Shown: in pieces, positions 41,007 through 50,053 of the stretch | Position numbering within the stretch: position 1 is the first letter of the stretch | Layout of the letters: every line of letters begins with the position of its first letter | Origin: a virus | Length of the DNA: 52,352 bases | Strand: one strand, 5' to 3' | Virus record (IMG/VR): IMGVR_UViG_3300023110_001238 | Span: 1-52,352 of that record | Notes under the pieces: model-generated | Database searches by the model: none | The model's input: the letters and a program-made list of their open reading frames with translations, nothing else | Told to the model about the DNA's origin: nothing | Made by a program: the position numbers and the translations under genes

Positions 41007-42121
41007 AGCTAACTAAAGACCAAGCACTTCATTGTGCCCAAGCCTATTCTAATTACTTTGACCGATTTGAACGCATTGATGACTATATTCGTGACCAAAA
41101 ACTAAACTCATTATCAGATAGACCGTTTGTTCTGCCTGGTATGGGACCAGAAGAAGATTTATTTTCCGATTTTACAATTCATCCACATGATATGGATTTT
41201 GAGATTGTAGAATTGCCACAAGAAAATTGGGATATCTATCTCAATATGATTTCATCTCACTCTAATATGACAAGTATTCCCGGTCGCTGTTTAAGATTGG
41301 CCGTTTTGGAAAAACATACAAAGAAGTGGGTTGGGTTTATACGCCTTGGTTCTCCAGTAATTAACATGAAACCAAGAAATGAAATGCTAGGCCAGGTTTT
41401 CACCCAAACCAAAGAAGGAGCTGAAGCATTTAATAAAACCTCAATAATGGGCTTTGTGATTGTGCCATCTCAGCCTTTTGGTTTTAATTATCTTGGCGGT
41501 AAATTGCTGGCTGCCATTTGTTGTTCACATTGGGTTCGTGAAAGGCTAAATGCCAAATATAATATGAATACCTGTTTGTTTGAAACAACAAGTTTATATG
41601 GAAGTTCCAAGGCGTCCTCACAATACGATGGTATGAAGCCATATCTTCGTTTCAAAGGTCTAACAGATTCAGACTTTTTACCAATGATGCACGGCAAACC
41701 ATATGATGACCTTAAATCATATGTTGAAGAAGCCATTGGTGATGAAATTGTTCCGTTAGATGCCTCATCACGCAAACTTAAAATATCAAACAAGATAATA
41801 TCACTCACTAAAGTTGCACTCAAAGGCGAACCTGAATATGATAAGTTTATGAAAACTATTCAGAACGCTTTGAATCTAACTGAAAAGAAAAGATATTATG
41901 CTTCAAATTATGGTTTCAGTAACTTTGTTGATGTTGTTACAGGTAAGACTGATAAGTTAATAGAAGACAAAGAGAACTATGATAAACACCATTTAGAAAA
42001 CATTGTAGAATGGTGGAAGAATAAAGCAGCTAACCGATATGATAAGTTAGTAGAAGAACAAAGACTTAGAACTGATATAGAAGTTTGGACTGGCGATAAA
42101 GAGCTTGACATAATACGGTAA
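41003..42121 (+). CDS. DruA/DUF4338-like protein, copy 2
   Basis: A 372-residue paralogue of the protein at 23233. Matching blocks are VGFIRLGSPVI (110-120), KPRNEMLG (123-130), VPSQPFGFNYLGGKLLAAI (154-172) and FETTSLYGSS (193-202). Its N-terminal 80 residues and C-terminal part differ from copy 1. The pattern is the same as in DUF4338 proteins such as DruA. The ATG overlaps the gene 41 stop (ATGA), suggesting a role linked to replication or DNA handling. Activity is unknown to me. Confidence 0.6.
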   Translation: MKLTKDQALHCAQAYSNYFDRFERIDDYIRDQKLNSLSDRPFVLPGMGPEEDLFSDFTIHPHDMDFEIVELPQENWDIYLNMISSHSNMTSIPGRCLRLAVLEKHTKKWVGFIRLGSPVINMKPRNEMLGQVFTQTKEGAEAFNKTSIMGFVIVPSQPFGFNYLGGKLLAAICCSHWVRERLNAKYNMNTCLFETTSLYGSSKASSQYDGMKPYLRFKGLTDSDFLPMMHGKPYDDLKSYVEEAIGDEIVPLDASSRKLKISNKIISLTKVALKGEPEYDKFMKTIQNALNLTEKKRYYASNYGFSNFVDVVTGKTDKLIEDKENYDKHHLENIVEWWKNKAANRYDKLVEEQRLRTDIEVWTGDKELDIIR

Positions 42122-42130
42122 TTATGTTAG

Positions 42131-42138
42131 CATAAATA
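42131..42138 (+). promoter_or_regulatory. Late promoter of the 42165-50049 operon
   Basis: CATAAATA lies nine bases after the preceding stop and 27 bases before the TTG start of the next gene, identical to the elements at 1293 and 15620. It would place the ten genes that follow under late control. Confidence 0.65.
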
Positions 42139-42164
42139 CTCCATTAAATTAAAGGAGTTTTTAA

Positions 42165-43211
42165 TTGGTTGATAAAAGAGTTGATACTACACAAAATGCT
42201 AGTGTTACAGAACTTTTTCCAGCATTGGTTTTTAATAACAATTATAAATGCTCAACCGTTGAACACTTAAGAAAATATTTGGAAAAAATAAACTTTTCAA
42301 CCACAAATGTGAAAAAGACATTTGTTAATACATCAAATATAGATGCCGGTAAAAAAGTGATTCAGAATTTAGATACCATGAAGCCCGCTATCTATAAAGA
42401 TAAAATGGAAAATGCAATAGGTATTAGTAACTTTTTGTTTGAATTGAATAAAAGTAATCCTATTGAAAAGGTTATTTGGGGATACAGAGAAAAACCTATT
42501 GGTATTCCATCAAATCACGCAGGAGATATTTTTGTATTTTTTAAATCAAAACAAAAAATAGGAATAAGTTTAAAGGCTGGTACAGTAACATCAAAAGAAC
42601 CTCTTTTAAACACATATGTAGCAACAACATATAAAAAGTTAAAAAAAGAAAAAGAACTAAAAAAACTTGAAGATGAATTGTGGAATAAAGTTTATTCCAA
42701 AGTTCCAGGTGCAAAAGACATAGCATCAAAAGCAAATTATATGACAAAGAAAAATGAAGTCACTTCGTTGTATGTTACATATTTTACACATCATCAAAAA
42801 GAAGCTGATGAATTATATAATCAAATGTTATTGGTTTCTCGTCAGCAAATATGTGATGTAATTAATAGACTTTCTTTGAAAGAATTTAAAGATTGGATTA
42901 GAAATAATTTTAATTTACAATCAAACAAAGTAGAGGTGCCTTTAATATTAGTTAAAGCTGTTGGAAAAACTGCAAGTCAAAAATCGGATGATTTGGCTTC
43001 TTTATTACCATCAATAAAAAAGTTTAAAGCTTATTTAAACAAAAGTTCTGTTCAAGGATGGTTTATTGATGTTCAATCAGGCAATATTAAAAAAACATTA
43101 ATTATGACAATCAGAAGTGATTCTGGCGTTAGAGCAGAAAAAAAACCAAGTCAGCAAGGCAGATTAGGAAAATACACCATGTTAAAACTACAATATAGCG
43201 GCATACAATAA
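42165..43211 (+). CDS. Putative PD-(D/E)xK nuclease-like protein
   Basis: A 348-residue protein with TTG start and AAAGGAG seven bases upstream. Around residues 115-140, HAGDIFVFFKSKQKIGISLKAG places an Asp before two strands and a SxK in the second (GD...SLK), the spacing of the PD-(D/E)xK nuclease core. The rest is helical and basic, with YFTHHQKEADELYNQMLL. No close family is recognised. It opens a late operon and overlaps the ligase-like gene by one base, so a role in DNA or RNA processing is plausible but unproven. Confidence 0.5.
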   Translation: MVDKRVDTTQNASVTELFPALVFNNNYKCSTVEHLRKYLEKINFSTTNVKKTFVNTSNIDAGKKVIQNLDTMKPAIYKDKMENAIGISNFLFELNKSNPIEKVIWGYREKPIGIPSNHAGDIFVFFKSKQKIGISLKAGTVTSKEPLLNTYVATTYKKLKKEKELKKLEDELWNKVYSKVPGAKDIASKANYMTKKNEVTSLYVTYFTHHQKEADELYNQMLLVSRQQICDVINRLSLKEFKDWIRNNFNLQSNKVEVPLILVKAVGKTASQKSDDLASLLPSIKKFKAYLNKSSVQGWFIDVQSGNIKKTLIMTIRSDSGVRAEKKPSQQGRLGKYTMLKLQYSGIQ

Positions 43212-44440
43212 TGAAATTTTCAGATTACTTAACAGAAGCTAACTTATCAAAGAATGTTCATTTAGAACATTTGGAAGATGAAGTATTAAACCGTGGTGTC
43301 ACAGGCGCCAGAGATGCTATTAACTTTTTACAATCTTTAAGAGATATGTTAGCAGGTAATTCTATTTCTCATATCAATGTTACAACAAAATGGGACGGTG
43401 CGCCTGCTGTGTTTGCAGGTATTAATCCAGAAAATGGCAAGTTCTTTGTTGGAACAAAAGGTGTATTTGCTAAAAACGCCAAACTTAATTACACACCACA
43501 AGATGTTGATAAGAATCATCCAAATCCAGGTTTAAATAAGAAATTAAAACTAGCATTGAGATATCTACCAAAACTTGGTATCAAAGGTATTCTACAAGGC
43601 GATATGATGTTTAGTAAAGGTGATATTAAATCAGAAGTTATTGATGGTGAGAAAATGGTTACATTTACACCAAACACAATCACCTATGCCGTACCAGCTG
43701 ATTCAAAGTTAGCAAGTAATATGCAGGCCGCTCAAGTTGGAATTGTCTTTCATACTTCTTACACAGGTCAAAAAATGGAAGATATGAAAGCCAGTTTCAA
43801 CATTGACATTAAGAATTTAGCAACAACAAGAGATGTTTGGTTCCGTGATGCAGACTATACTGATGCTTCAGGTACAGCAACATTTACATTACAAGAAACA
43901 AAAAATATTACAAGAGTATTATCAGATGTTGGTTCATTATTTAAGAAAACTAATCCATTAGCAATGAATCGTGTTGCAAATAATGATAAGATAAGAAACT
44001 TTATTAAAACATTTAATAATAAAAAAGTAAGAGAAGGCGAACCAATTAGAGATACTATTTCACATACAAGAGAACTTATACTTGATGTTGAAAAACAAAT
44101 GAATGATAATATTTTGGACGCAAAACGAGAAGAAACAAAACGCAACCGTCAAGCAGAGAAGACGGAGATTATGCGTTTTTTCCGAACATATGCAATTGAA
44201 CTCAAAAAGATGTTTGATATTCAGAATGGTTTGATTGAGGCTAAAATGATGATAGTTCGTAAGTTACAACAAGTAGAACAAGTTGCAAGAACATTCATCA
44301 AAACGGATTCTGGATATAGAATAACTGCACCAGAAGGATTTGTTGCAGTGGATCATTTAAAAGGAAACGCAGTGAAGTTGGTTGATAGACTAGAGTTTAG
44401 TCAGGCTAATTTCAATGCAGCTAAAAACTGGAGTAAATAA
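43211..44440 (+). CDS. Ligase-like nucleotidyltransferase with capsid-targeting-type leader
   Basis: A 409-residue protein. The N-terminus MKFSDYLTEA resembles the leader of T4 internal head proteins (MKTYQEFIAEA) and has a gp21 site LTE/A at residue 9. The enzyme shows covalent nucleotidyltransferase motifs in order: motif I K60-W-D-G63, a middle GILQGDMMF (126-134), motif IV E375-G-F-V378 and motif V AVKLV (387-391). A long helical insert (about 260-360) lies between the middle motif and motif IV. DNA or RNA ligase activity is inferred; RNA ligase-like proteins of this type (DUF6267) occur in marine phages. It overlaps the preceding gene by one base. Confidence 0.7.
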   Translation: MKFSDYLTEANLSKNVHLEHLEDEVLNRGVTGARDAINFLQSLRDMLAGNSISHINVTTKWDGAPAVFAGINPENGKFFVGTKGVFAKNAKLNYTPQDVDKNHPNPGLNKKLKLALRYLPKLGIKGILQGDMMFSKGDIKSEVIDGEKMVTFTPNTITYAVPADSKLASNMQAAQVGIVFHTSYTGQKMEDMKASFNIDIKNLATTRDVWFRDADYTDASGTATFTLQETKNITRVLSDVGSLFKKTNPLAMNRVANNDKIRNFIKTFNNKKVREGEPIRDTISHTRELILDVEKQMNDNILDAKREETKRNRQAEKTEIMRFFRTYAIELKKMFDIQNGLIEAKMMIVRKLQQVEQVARTFIKTDSGYRITAPEGFVAVDHLKGNAVKLVDRLEFSQANFNAAKNWSK

Positions 44441-44731
44441 ATGGCATACGATTTAAATCAAATTATAGCTCAATATGGTACAGATGATTTTGGTTTCTCA
44501 ACCGATTTTTCTACCGTATCGGAAGCAGAATACAACACAAAAATTGTTGAAGAAGTAAAAGCAGAAGATACAGCAATCACTTCTCAAAAAATGCAACAAC
44601 TTGAGAAACTTGTTTTACCTTTCTTCACCAAATTACTTAAGACAGCTGATAAAGAATACATTTATTGGCCAAATAGAACTGCGGCTGTTGAAGCACAAAT
44701 ACAAAAAATATTACAAATTACACGAGGTTAA
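44441..44731 (+). CDS. Conserved small phage protein of unknown function
   Basis: A 96-residue protein that starts immediately after the ligase-like gene. The C-terminal half MQQLEKLVLPFFTKLLKTAD followed by KEYIYWPNRTAAVEAQIQKI is a well-conserved pattern in cyanophages and other marine T4-like phages. The N-terminal half is acidic. No catalytic motif is visible and no capsid leader. It is immediately followed by the HAD gene, so all three genes are likely made together late. Confidence 0.65.
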   Translation: MAYDLNQIIAQYGTDDFGFSTDFSTVSEAEYNTKIVEEVKAEDTAITSQKMQQLEKLVLPFFTKLLKTADKEYIYWPNRTAAVEAQIQKILQITRG

Positions 44732-45451
44732 ATGGAAACATTTGGTGAATTTTTGACCGAAGGAAAAGATGACAAAGGTGGTCTAACCATTTTTGACATT
44801 GATGATACTCTCTTCAAAACAACAGCAAGAGTTAATGTTGTTAAGGGTGGTAAAAAGGTCAAAGAACTCAAAACGGGTGAATACAATAACTATCGCTTGA
44901 AAAATGGTGAGAGCTTTGACTTCTCTGAATTTAAAGATGCGTTAAAGTTTCAGAAAGAATCGAGACCAATCAGAAGAATGATGGCAAAAGCCAAAGCTAT
45001 TCTTCAAAATGCCATGAGAAAACCAAAAAGTAAAGTAATTGTTGTGACTGCACGAAATAACATGGACAACAAACAAGTATTTTTAGATACATTTAAACAA
45101 CATGGTTTTCCAATTGAACGAGTTAGAGTTGAACGAGCTGGTCGCCTCGCTGATGTATCAGGAACAGCACAACAAAAAGCAATCATCATTTATAATTATT
45201 TAAAAACAGGACAATTTGGTCGTGTTAGATTATTTGATGATAGTGTTGAGAACCTTAAAAAGTTTTTAAGTTTAAAAAGATATTTTCCAAAAGTTGAGTT
45301 TCAAGCATTTTATGCTAAAGATGATGGTTCAGTAAAAACAATTAAAGAAGAACATGGTGCTGGTGAATGGGGCACATCAGAATTACTGAATAAATATTTA
45401 GACGATACACCCTATTCAAGGCCAAAAAAGAAAAAAGAAAAAAAAGTATAG
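44732..45451 (+). CDS. HAD-family phosphatase with capsid-targeting-type leader
   Basis: A 239-residue haloacid dehalogenase-fold protein. Motif I is FDIDDT with D22 and D24, motif II is VVTARNN near residue 107, and motif IV is LFDDS with D169-D170. The first ten residues, METFGEFLTE, align position by position with T4 MKTYQEFIAE, with the same gp21 site followed by Gly11. The T4 Pnkp end-healing enzyme has a HAD phosphatase domain; here a polynucleotide 3'-phosphatase role is inferred from the ligase and kinase neighbours, not shown. The C-terminus is Lys-rich. Confidence 0.78.
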   Translation: METFGEFLTEGKDDKGGLTIFDIDDTLFKTTARVNVVKGGKKVKELKTGEYNNYRLKNGESFDFSEFKDALKFQKESRPIRRMMAKAKAILQNAMRKPKSKVIVVTARNNMDNKQVFLDTFKQHGFPIERVRVERAGRLADVSGTAQQKAIIIYNYLKTGQFGRVRLFDDSVENLKKFLSLKRYFPKVEFQAFYAKDDGSVKTIKEEHGAGEWGTSELLNKYLDDTPYSRPKKKKEKKV

Positions 45452-45460
45452 GATTTTATT

Positions 45461-46327
45461 ATGATTTTACTTAATGATATTGTGGTTGGTACTATTACTG
45501 GTTATGATTTTGATAAAATAAAACCTTGGGTCAATTCATTAGACCAATCTGGTTTTACCGGCACAAAAGCAATGATATGTTATAATGTTGACTATGATAC
45601 GGTTGATGAATTGATTAAAAGAAACTATTCAATTCTTGCTTTTGGTAAAGACGAAGAAAACAAAACACTCAAATATCCCAAAGAAAACTTTTCAATTGTT
45701 GTGGAAAGATTTCTACATCTCTGGTACCTACTCAAACGATTTAAAGGACAATATAGATACATCATTACAACCGATGTCAAAGATGTTATCTTTCAGACCA
45801 ATCCATCAGAATGGTTAGAAAAAAACATTGGTGATAAAGAAATCAATGTTGCATGTGAATCTATAAAATACAAAGATGAGAATTGGGGCACCAACAACTT
45901 AATGAAATCTTTTGGTGCATTGATACATGAAGAATGTAATGACAATCTCATCTATAATGCAGGTACTATCTCTGGTAAATTTGATACAATGGTTGATTTC
46001 TTTTTGAACATCTATATGCTTTGTAATGGCACACAACACCTTATTGAAGGTGGTGGCGGACCAGACCAAGCCGCATTAAATGTTTTACTTAATATGAAAT
46101 CATACAAAGACATTACAAACTTTGCAAAATCAGAAGACGGTTGGGCTGCACAGTTAGGAACAACAGGACCACAAATTAAAGACCAATATGGAGATAAGGT
46201 TGTTGAACCAAGTCCAATAATGAAAGATGGTATGGTTTGCACATCAACTGGAACACCATTTGCATTGGTACATCAATATGACCGTGTGCCTGAGTGGAAA
46301 GAAATGATTGAGAAAAAATATGAATAA
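45461..46327 (+). CDS. Putative glycosyltransferase
   Basis: A 288-residue protein. The N-terminal GTITGYDFDKIKPWVNSLDQ opening, YIITTDVKDVIF (a DxxD-type metal site), NLIYNAGTISG and GGGPDQAALNVLL form a pattern seen in nucleotide-diphospho-sugar transferases encoded in bacterial glycan clusters. The donor and acceptor are unknown. It starts nine bases after the HAD gene and overlaps the next gene by eight bases. Confidence 0.65.
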   Translation: MILLNDIVVGTITGYDFDKIKPWVNSLDQSGFTGTKAMICYNVDYDTVDELIKRNYSILAFGKDEENKTLKYPKENFSIVVERFLHLWYLLKRFKGQYRYIITTDVKDVIFQTNPSEWLEKNIGDKEINVACESIKYKDENWGTNNLMKSFGALIHEECNDNLIYNAGTISGKFDTMVDFFLNIYMLCNGTQHLIEGGGGPDQAALNVLLNMKSYKDITNFAKSEDGWAAQLGTTGPQIKDQYGDKVVEPSPIMKDGMVCTSTGTPFALVHQYDRVPEWKEMIEKKYE

Positions 46328-47048
46328 TATTATTTTTGTGCCGGTTGGAATACCACTAAACTTTCATGATGCCTATGATAAAGACAATCATTGGCGATAT
46401 ACAAAAGTCACCAGAAACTATCAGACCGTTGTTTATAATTTTAATGATTACCACATAGAAGATGGTACTTATGATATCCTTATAAAAGATAAAGGTTTTA
46501 AATGGGATATGGCTAGACATTTTATGGAAACTTATGATTATCGTGATTATGATTACATAGGTTTTTGGGACGATGACCTTGTTACTGATATAGAAAGTGT
46601 CAATCGTGGTTTAGAAATTGCAAAAGAAAATGATATAAAAATATGGCAGTTATCTACAATCGCTGGTTCTGATTCAAGTCATGGTATTTTACATCAAGAC
46701 CAAACCTGTAAATATTCACTTACAAATTTCAATGAAGGCATGGGTGTTTTCTTTCATTCATCATTGATACCTAAACTATTAAAGTTTTTTGAGTATCATG
46801 AGGTAAAAAGTGGATATGGTTTTGATTGGATATTTTCATCAATCACAAAAGAAAAATGTGGCGTGATACATGAAGTTTCAATGTATCATCCTGGCAAACA
46901 AACATATTATGATGTTAGCGAAGCAAATAAAGAAATGGCAGATATTTTTCAAAACATATATCCGAAATACATGAAAGAGGTTTATGATGAAGAAACTGGA
47001 CCATTTCAAGCAGAATATAAATTATATGAAACTACAATAAAGGTATAA
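46320..47048 (+). CDS. DUF707-like putative glycosyltransferase
   Basis: A 242-residue protein from ATG 46320 (an in-frame ATG at 46308 lies inside the previous gene). YIGFWDDDLVTDIESVNRGL with the acidic DDD, then WQLSTIAGSDSSH, then GMGVFFHSSLIPKLL and SGYGFDWIFSSI resemble the DUF707 family, thought to be GT-A-like glycosyltransferases. Overlap with the upstream glycosyltransferase suggests they act on the same glycan. Confidence 0.65.
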   Translation: MNNIIFVPVGIPLNFHDAYDKDNHWRYTKVTRNYQTVVYNFNDYHIEDGTYDILIKDKGFKWDMARHFMETYDYRDYDYIGFWDDDLVTDIESVNRGLEIAKENDIKIWQLSTIAGSDSSHGILHQDQTCKYSLTNFNEGMGVFFHSSLIPKLLKFFEYHEVKSGYGFDWIFSSITKEKCGVIHEVSMYHPGKQTYYDVSEANKEMADIFQNIYPKYMKEVYDEETGPFQAEYKLYETTIKV

Positions 47049-47050
47049 TT

Positions 47051-48187
47051 ATGGCAGAAGTTATTAAACTAAAAACCGCTCTAGGTTCATTGAGTAAAGA
47101 AACAAAGAAAGATTATGTAGTTGATAATCAAATTAAAGGCCGTAGTTTCTCAAGTAATCATGCTAAGTTACTGAAACACATGGACAGATTGATTGAATTA
47201 CAAGAAGGTAAAAGACCAAGACCTGTGATGTTTCATATGTCACCATGTAATCCTTGTAATCTAACTTGTTCATTCTGCTGTTTTGCCAATCGTGCCATGA
47301 AAGAGATGCTTACTGTTGAACAAATGAAATCAGCGATTGACCAATTTTGGGACCTAGGCGTGAGAGGCATGGAATTTACGGGTGGTGGCGAACCAACATT
47401 ACATCCAAAACTTGATGAAGTCATTGAATATGCCTACAATAAAGGTTTCAAAATGGGTATCTGTACCAATGGTTCTAAATTAAGAAAGATTAAGAATTGG
47501 CACATGATGTCATGGGTTCGTTTAGGAATGTATTCATTTGATGAAAAGAAACCCTATGAATATCACCTTGATGTGTTTGATGGTTTAGATATAGAAATCA
47601 CAGCCGCATATGTGTGGGACGGTGCCACAGACACCTCCACGAATCCAAATATCACAGGCGAATGGTTAGATGACCATGCGAAGAAACTTGCAACCAACGA
47701 ATATAAAGAAGAAAACTTTATGAAGATGTTGAAGTGGGTTGAAGACCATAAAATACCATGTCGTATTGCTTTCAATGCCATCAAAGACACCAAAATTGTG
47801 GCTCAAGACATTGAAACCATTAAAGGTTTAATTGCTAAACATGAAGCGGAACATGGTAAATTACAATACGCTTTCTTATCTGATTTTAATTTTAAGGGCG
47901 AAAGACGAAACAATCACTGTTATATGCACACAGTTAAGCCTTGTGTCTTTACAGATGGTAATGTATATGTTTGTCCATCTGCTGAGTTAGCACCAGAAAA
48001 TAATTATGCAGTTAATGATGAATTTAAATTGTGTGATATTGAAGGCATTACAGATTTTTATAATTCACAAGTAGGTGGTGCAGATGAATTTAGAAGACAC
48101 CATGATTGTTCATTCTGTAAGTATGCTTATCAAAACGAATTGATTGATGATGTATTGATGCCAACTAAACATAATGATTTTGCTTAG
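47051..48187 (+). CDS. Radical SAM protein with SPASM-like C-terminus
   Basis: A 378-residue radical SAM enzyme. The cluster motif C69-N-L-T-C73-S-F-C76 lies in a 66-77 stretch with two extra Cys; the SAM-binding FTGGGEPTLHPK follows. The C-terminal part has CYMHTVKPCVFTDGNVYVCP and CSFCKYAY, a Cys pattern like SPASM auxiliary clusters. Such enzymes modify peptides or sugars. Its cluster (two glycosyltransferases, sulfotransferase, methyltransferases) favours sugar chemistry. It starts three bases after the previous gene and ends overlapping the GTG of the next. Confidence 0.82.
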   Translation: MAEVIKLKTALGSLSKETKKDYVVDNQIKGRSFSSNHAKLLKHMDRLIELQEGKRPRPVMFHMSPCNPCNLTCSFCCFANRAMKEMLTVEQMKSAIDQFWDLGVRGMEFTGGGEPTLHPKLDEVIEYAYNKGFKMGICTNGSKLRKIKNWHMMSWVRLGMYSFDEKKPYEYHLDVFDGLDIEITAAYVWDGATDTSTNPNITGEWLDDHAKKLATNEYKEENFMKMLKWVEDHKIPCRIAFNAIKDTKIVAQDIETIKGLIAKHEAEHGKLQYAFLSDFNFKGERRNNHCYMHTVKPCVFTDGNVYVCPSAELAPENNYAVNDEFKLCDIEGITDFYNSQVGGADEFRRHHDCSFCKYAYQNELIDDVLMPTKHNDFA

Positions 48188-48831
48188 TGTACTCGCCTGT
48201 TCACAATACATTTTTTGTTCATGTACCAAAGACAGCTGGTTCTTCTGTTGAAAAATGGTTATGGGACGCTAATGGATTTCCAAATAAAGATTTAATTTTT
48301 ACAAATAAATATTCACAGTATGAATCAAGAAATTTTTTATTTGGTTATGTTGAAGGATTAGGTGATTTATGTCAACATATGAAATCAAAATTTGCTATTG
48401 AAAGTCATTTAAAAGAGTTTACAGAAGCTAAATATAAATTTTCTATTGTTAGAAATCCTTTTGATAGGTTTGTTAGTGAATATTATTTCCTTCAAAAAAT
48501 AAAACCTAATGATACAATAACATGGAAATTATTGTTAGAACAATATCATGACAATTCACGAAAATGGATTCACTTTCATGAACAACATACATTTTTATAT
48601 GACGGTCAAAATCTTCTTGTTGATGATGTTTTTAGATTTGAAGATTTACAGTTTATGGAAAAAACATTAAAAGAAAAACTTTCTCCTAGATTTAAATTAT
48701 ATTTTGAAAACAAAAATCCAAAAAAAGATGAAAGACATTATAGTGAGATTATTCCAAAAGAATATAAAAATGAATTAATTGAAAAGTGTAAGCTTGATTG
48801 TGAAATATTTGGTTATGAATTTGAGGAATAA
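48187..48831 (+). CDS. Sulfotransferase family 2-like protein
   Basis: A 214-residue protein with GTG start overlapping the previous TAG. FVHVPKTAGSS (about 10-20) is the 5'-phosphosulfate loop and IVRNPFDRFVSEYY (87-100) the 3'-phosphate binding segment of PAPS-dependent sulfotransferases that act on carbohydrates. The following VFRFEDLQFM fits the family. It probably sulfates a glycan made by the neighbouring transferases, in the cell or on the virion. Confidence 0.8.
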   Translation: MYSPVHNTFFVHVPKTAGSSVEKWLWDANGFPNKDLIFTNKYSQYESRNFLFGYVEGLGDLCQHMKSKFAIESHLKEFTEAKYKFSIVRNPFDRFVSEYYFLQKIKPNDTITWKLLLEQYHDNSRKWIHFHEQHTFLYDGQNLLVDDVFRFEDLQFMEKTLKEKLSPRFKLYFENKNPKKDERHYSEIIPKEYKNELIEKCKLDCEIFGYEFEE

Positions 48832-48834
48832 ATT

Positions 48835-49473
48835 ATGAAATTTGAAAATGCTGAAGATATTAAAAAAGTCTTTGATGAAAAATATTTTGAGGACGGTGTT
48901 CGTAATCGTGTAAGTGCTTATGAGAACTATCGATGGATGCCAGAAAGAACCATACGAGAAGCTTCTTCGATAATAAATAATATTGAATTTGATAATGTAT
49001 TAGATTTTGGTTGTGCAAAAGGTTTTATGGTTTATGCCATGAGATTATTGGGAAAAGATGCACACGGTGTTGATGTATCAGAATATGCTGTTACAAATGG
49101 CCATGAAAAAATTAAACAATATTTAAAAAAAATAGACAATGTTGAAGACATTCAAGGTGGTTGGGATTTAATTATTGCAAAAGATGTATTAGAACATATT
49201 CCAAAAGAAAATATTCCATCCGTATTAGCTGGGTTTAGGCGAAGATGTAAAAACTTATTTGTTGCTGTTCCACTTGGTGATGGTAAAAGATATCGTATTC
49301 GTGAATATGAAATGGATGTAACTCATGTTGTCAGAGAACCAGAAGAATGGTGGTTGACAACTATCGTAGAAGCTGGATTTAAAATCAAATATTTTGATTA
49401 TGAATTTGGTCACCTTAAAGAAAATTGGACACATGACCATCCTCATGGAAATGCGTTCATAGTTGCAGAATAA
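48835..49473 (+). CDS. SAM-dependent methyltransferase
   Basis: A 212-residue class I methyltransferase. Motif I VLDFGCAKGF is at 55-64, followed by HGVDVSEYAV (motif II) and the catalytic-region DLIIAKDVLEHIP typical of the UbiE/COQ5-like and glycan-modifying methyltransferases. The N-terminal 45 residues may bind the substrate. The gene follows the sulfotransferase by three bases, suggesting late modification of a sugar. Confidence 0.82.
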   Translation: MKFENAEDIKKVFDEKYFEDGVRNRVSAYENYRWMPERTIREASSIINNIEFDNVLDFGCAKGFMVYAMRLLGKDAHGVDVSEYAVTNGHEKIKQYLKKIDNVEDIQGGWDLIIAKDVLEHIPKENIPSVLAGFRRRCKNLFVAVPLGDGKRYRIREYEMDVTHVVREPEEWWLTTIVEAGFKIKYFDYEFGHLKENWTHDHPHGNAFIVAE

Positions 49474-49482
49474 AAGGAAAAA

Positions 49483-50049
49483 ATGGAACATTTTTATACA
49501 ACAATTCATGGATGGTTTGACTTTCAAAATTTATATAGCAAAATGGTGAATATTCATCCAACAGAATCACATTTTATTGAAGTTGGAGCCTATTATGGTA
49601 GAAGTGCCGCTTACATGGCGGTTGAAATAGCAAACAGTGGAAAAAATATTAAGTTTGATGTGATTGATACCTGGCGTGGTAGTCCAGAACACCAAGAAGG
49701 TGGATGGGACCATAGAGAGGATATGGTTAATGATACTGCATATGATGTATTTTTAGAGAACATGAAACCAGCTGAAGGATATTATAATCCAATTAAATCA
49801 GCAAGTCTTGAAGCAGCTAAATTATATGAAGACAGAAGCTTAGACTTTGTCTATATTGATGCTAACCATGAATATGAATCTATTAGAGATGATATTCAGA
49901 CTTGGTTTCCGAAAGTTAAAATTGGCGGTTATATTGGTGGTCATGATTATGTTCGAGGCCAATATGGTGTATATCGTGCCGTTGATGAAAGATTCGGAAC
50001 AGATTTTGAAATGTATGGTGTCTCTTGGTTACATAAAGTAAAATCTTAA
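49483..50049 (+). CDS. Class I methyltransferase (Methyltransf_24-like)
   Basis: A 188-residue methyltransferase. Motif I HFIEVGAYYGRSAAYMAVEI, then KFDVIDTWRGSPEH, and DRSLDFVYIDANHEYESIRD with the metal-binding-like DANHxY, are the pattern of the Methyltransf_24 group found in glycan clusters. It ends the operon that started at 42165. Confidence 0.8.
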   Translation: MEHFYTTIHGWFDFQNLYSKMVNIHPTESHFIEVGAYYGRSAAYMAVEIANSGKNIKFDVIDTWRGSPEHQEGGWDHREDMVNDTAYDVFLENMKPAEGYYNPIKSASLEAAKLYEDRSLDFVYIDANHEYESIRDDIQTWFPKVKIGGYIGGHDYVRGQYGVYRAVDERFGTDFEMYGVSWLHKVKS

Positions 50050-50053
50050 ATAT

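Noticed and set aside
47051-48187. Radical SAM protein as a phage PqqE partner of the PqqA peptide
   Set aside because: Length and SPASM-like Cys pattern would fit, but the region around the cluster motif does not look like PqqE, the gene is 13 kb away and it sits among sugar-modification genes. Not excluded.
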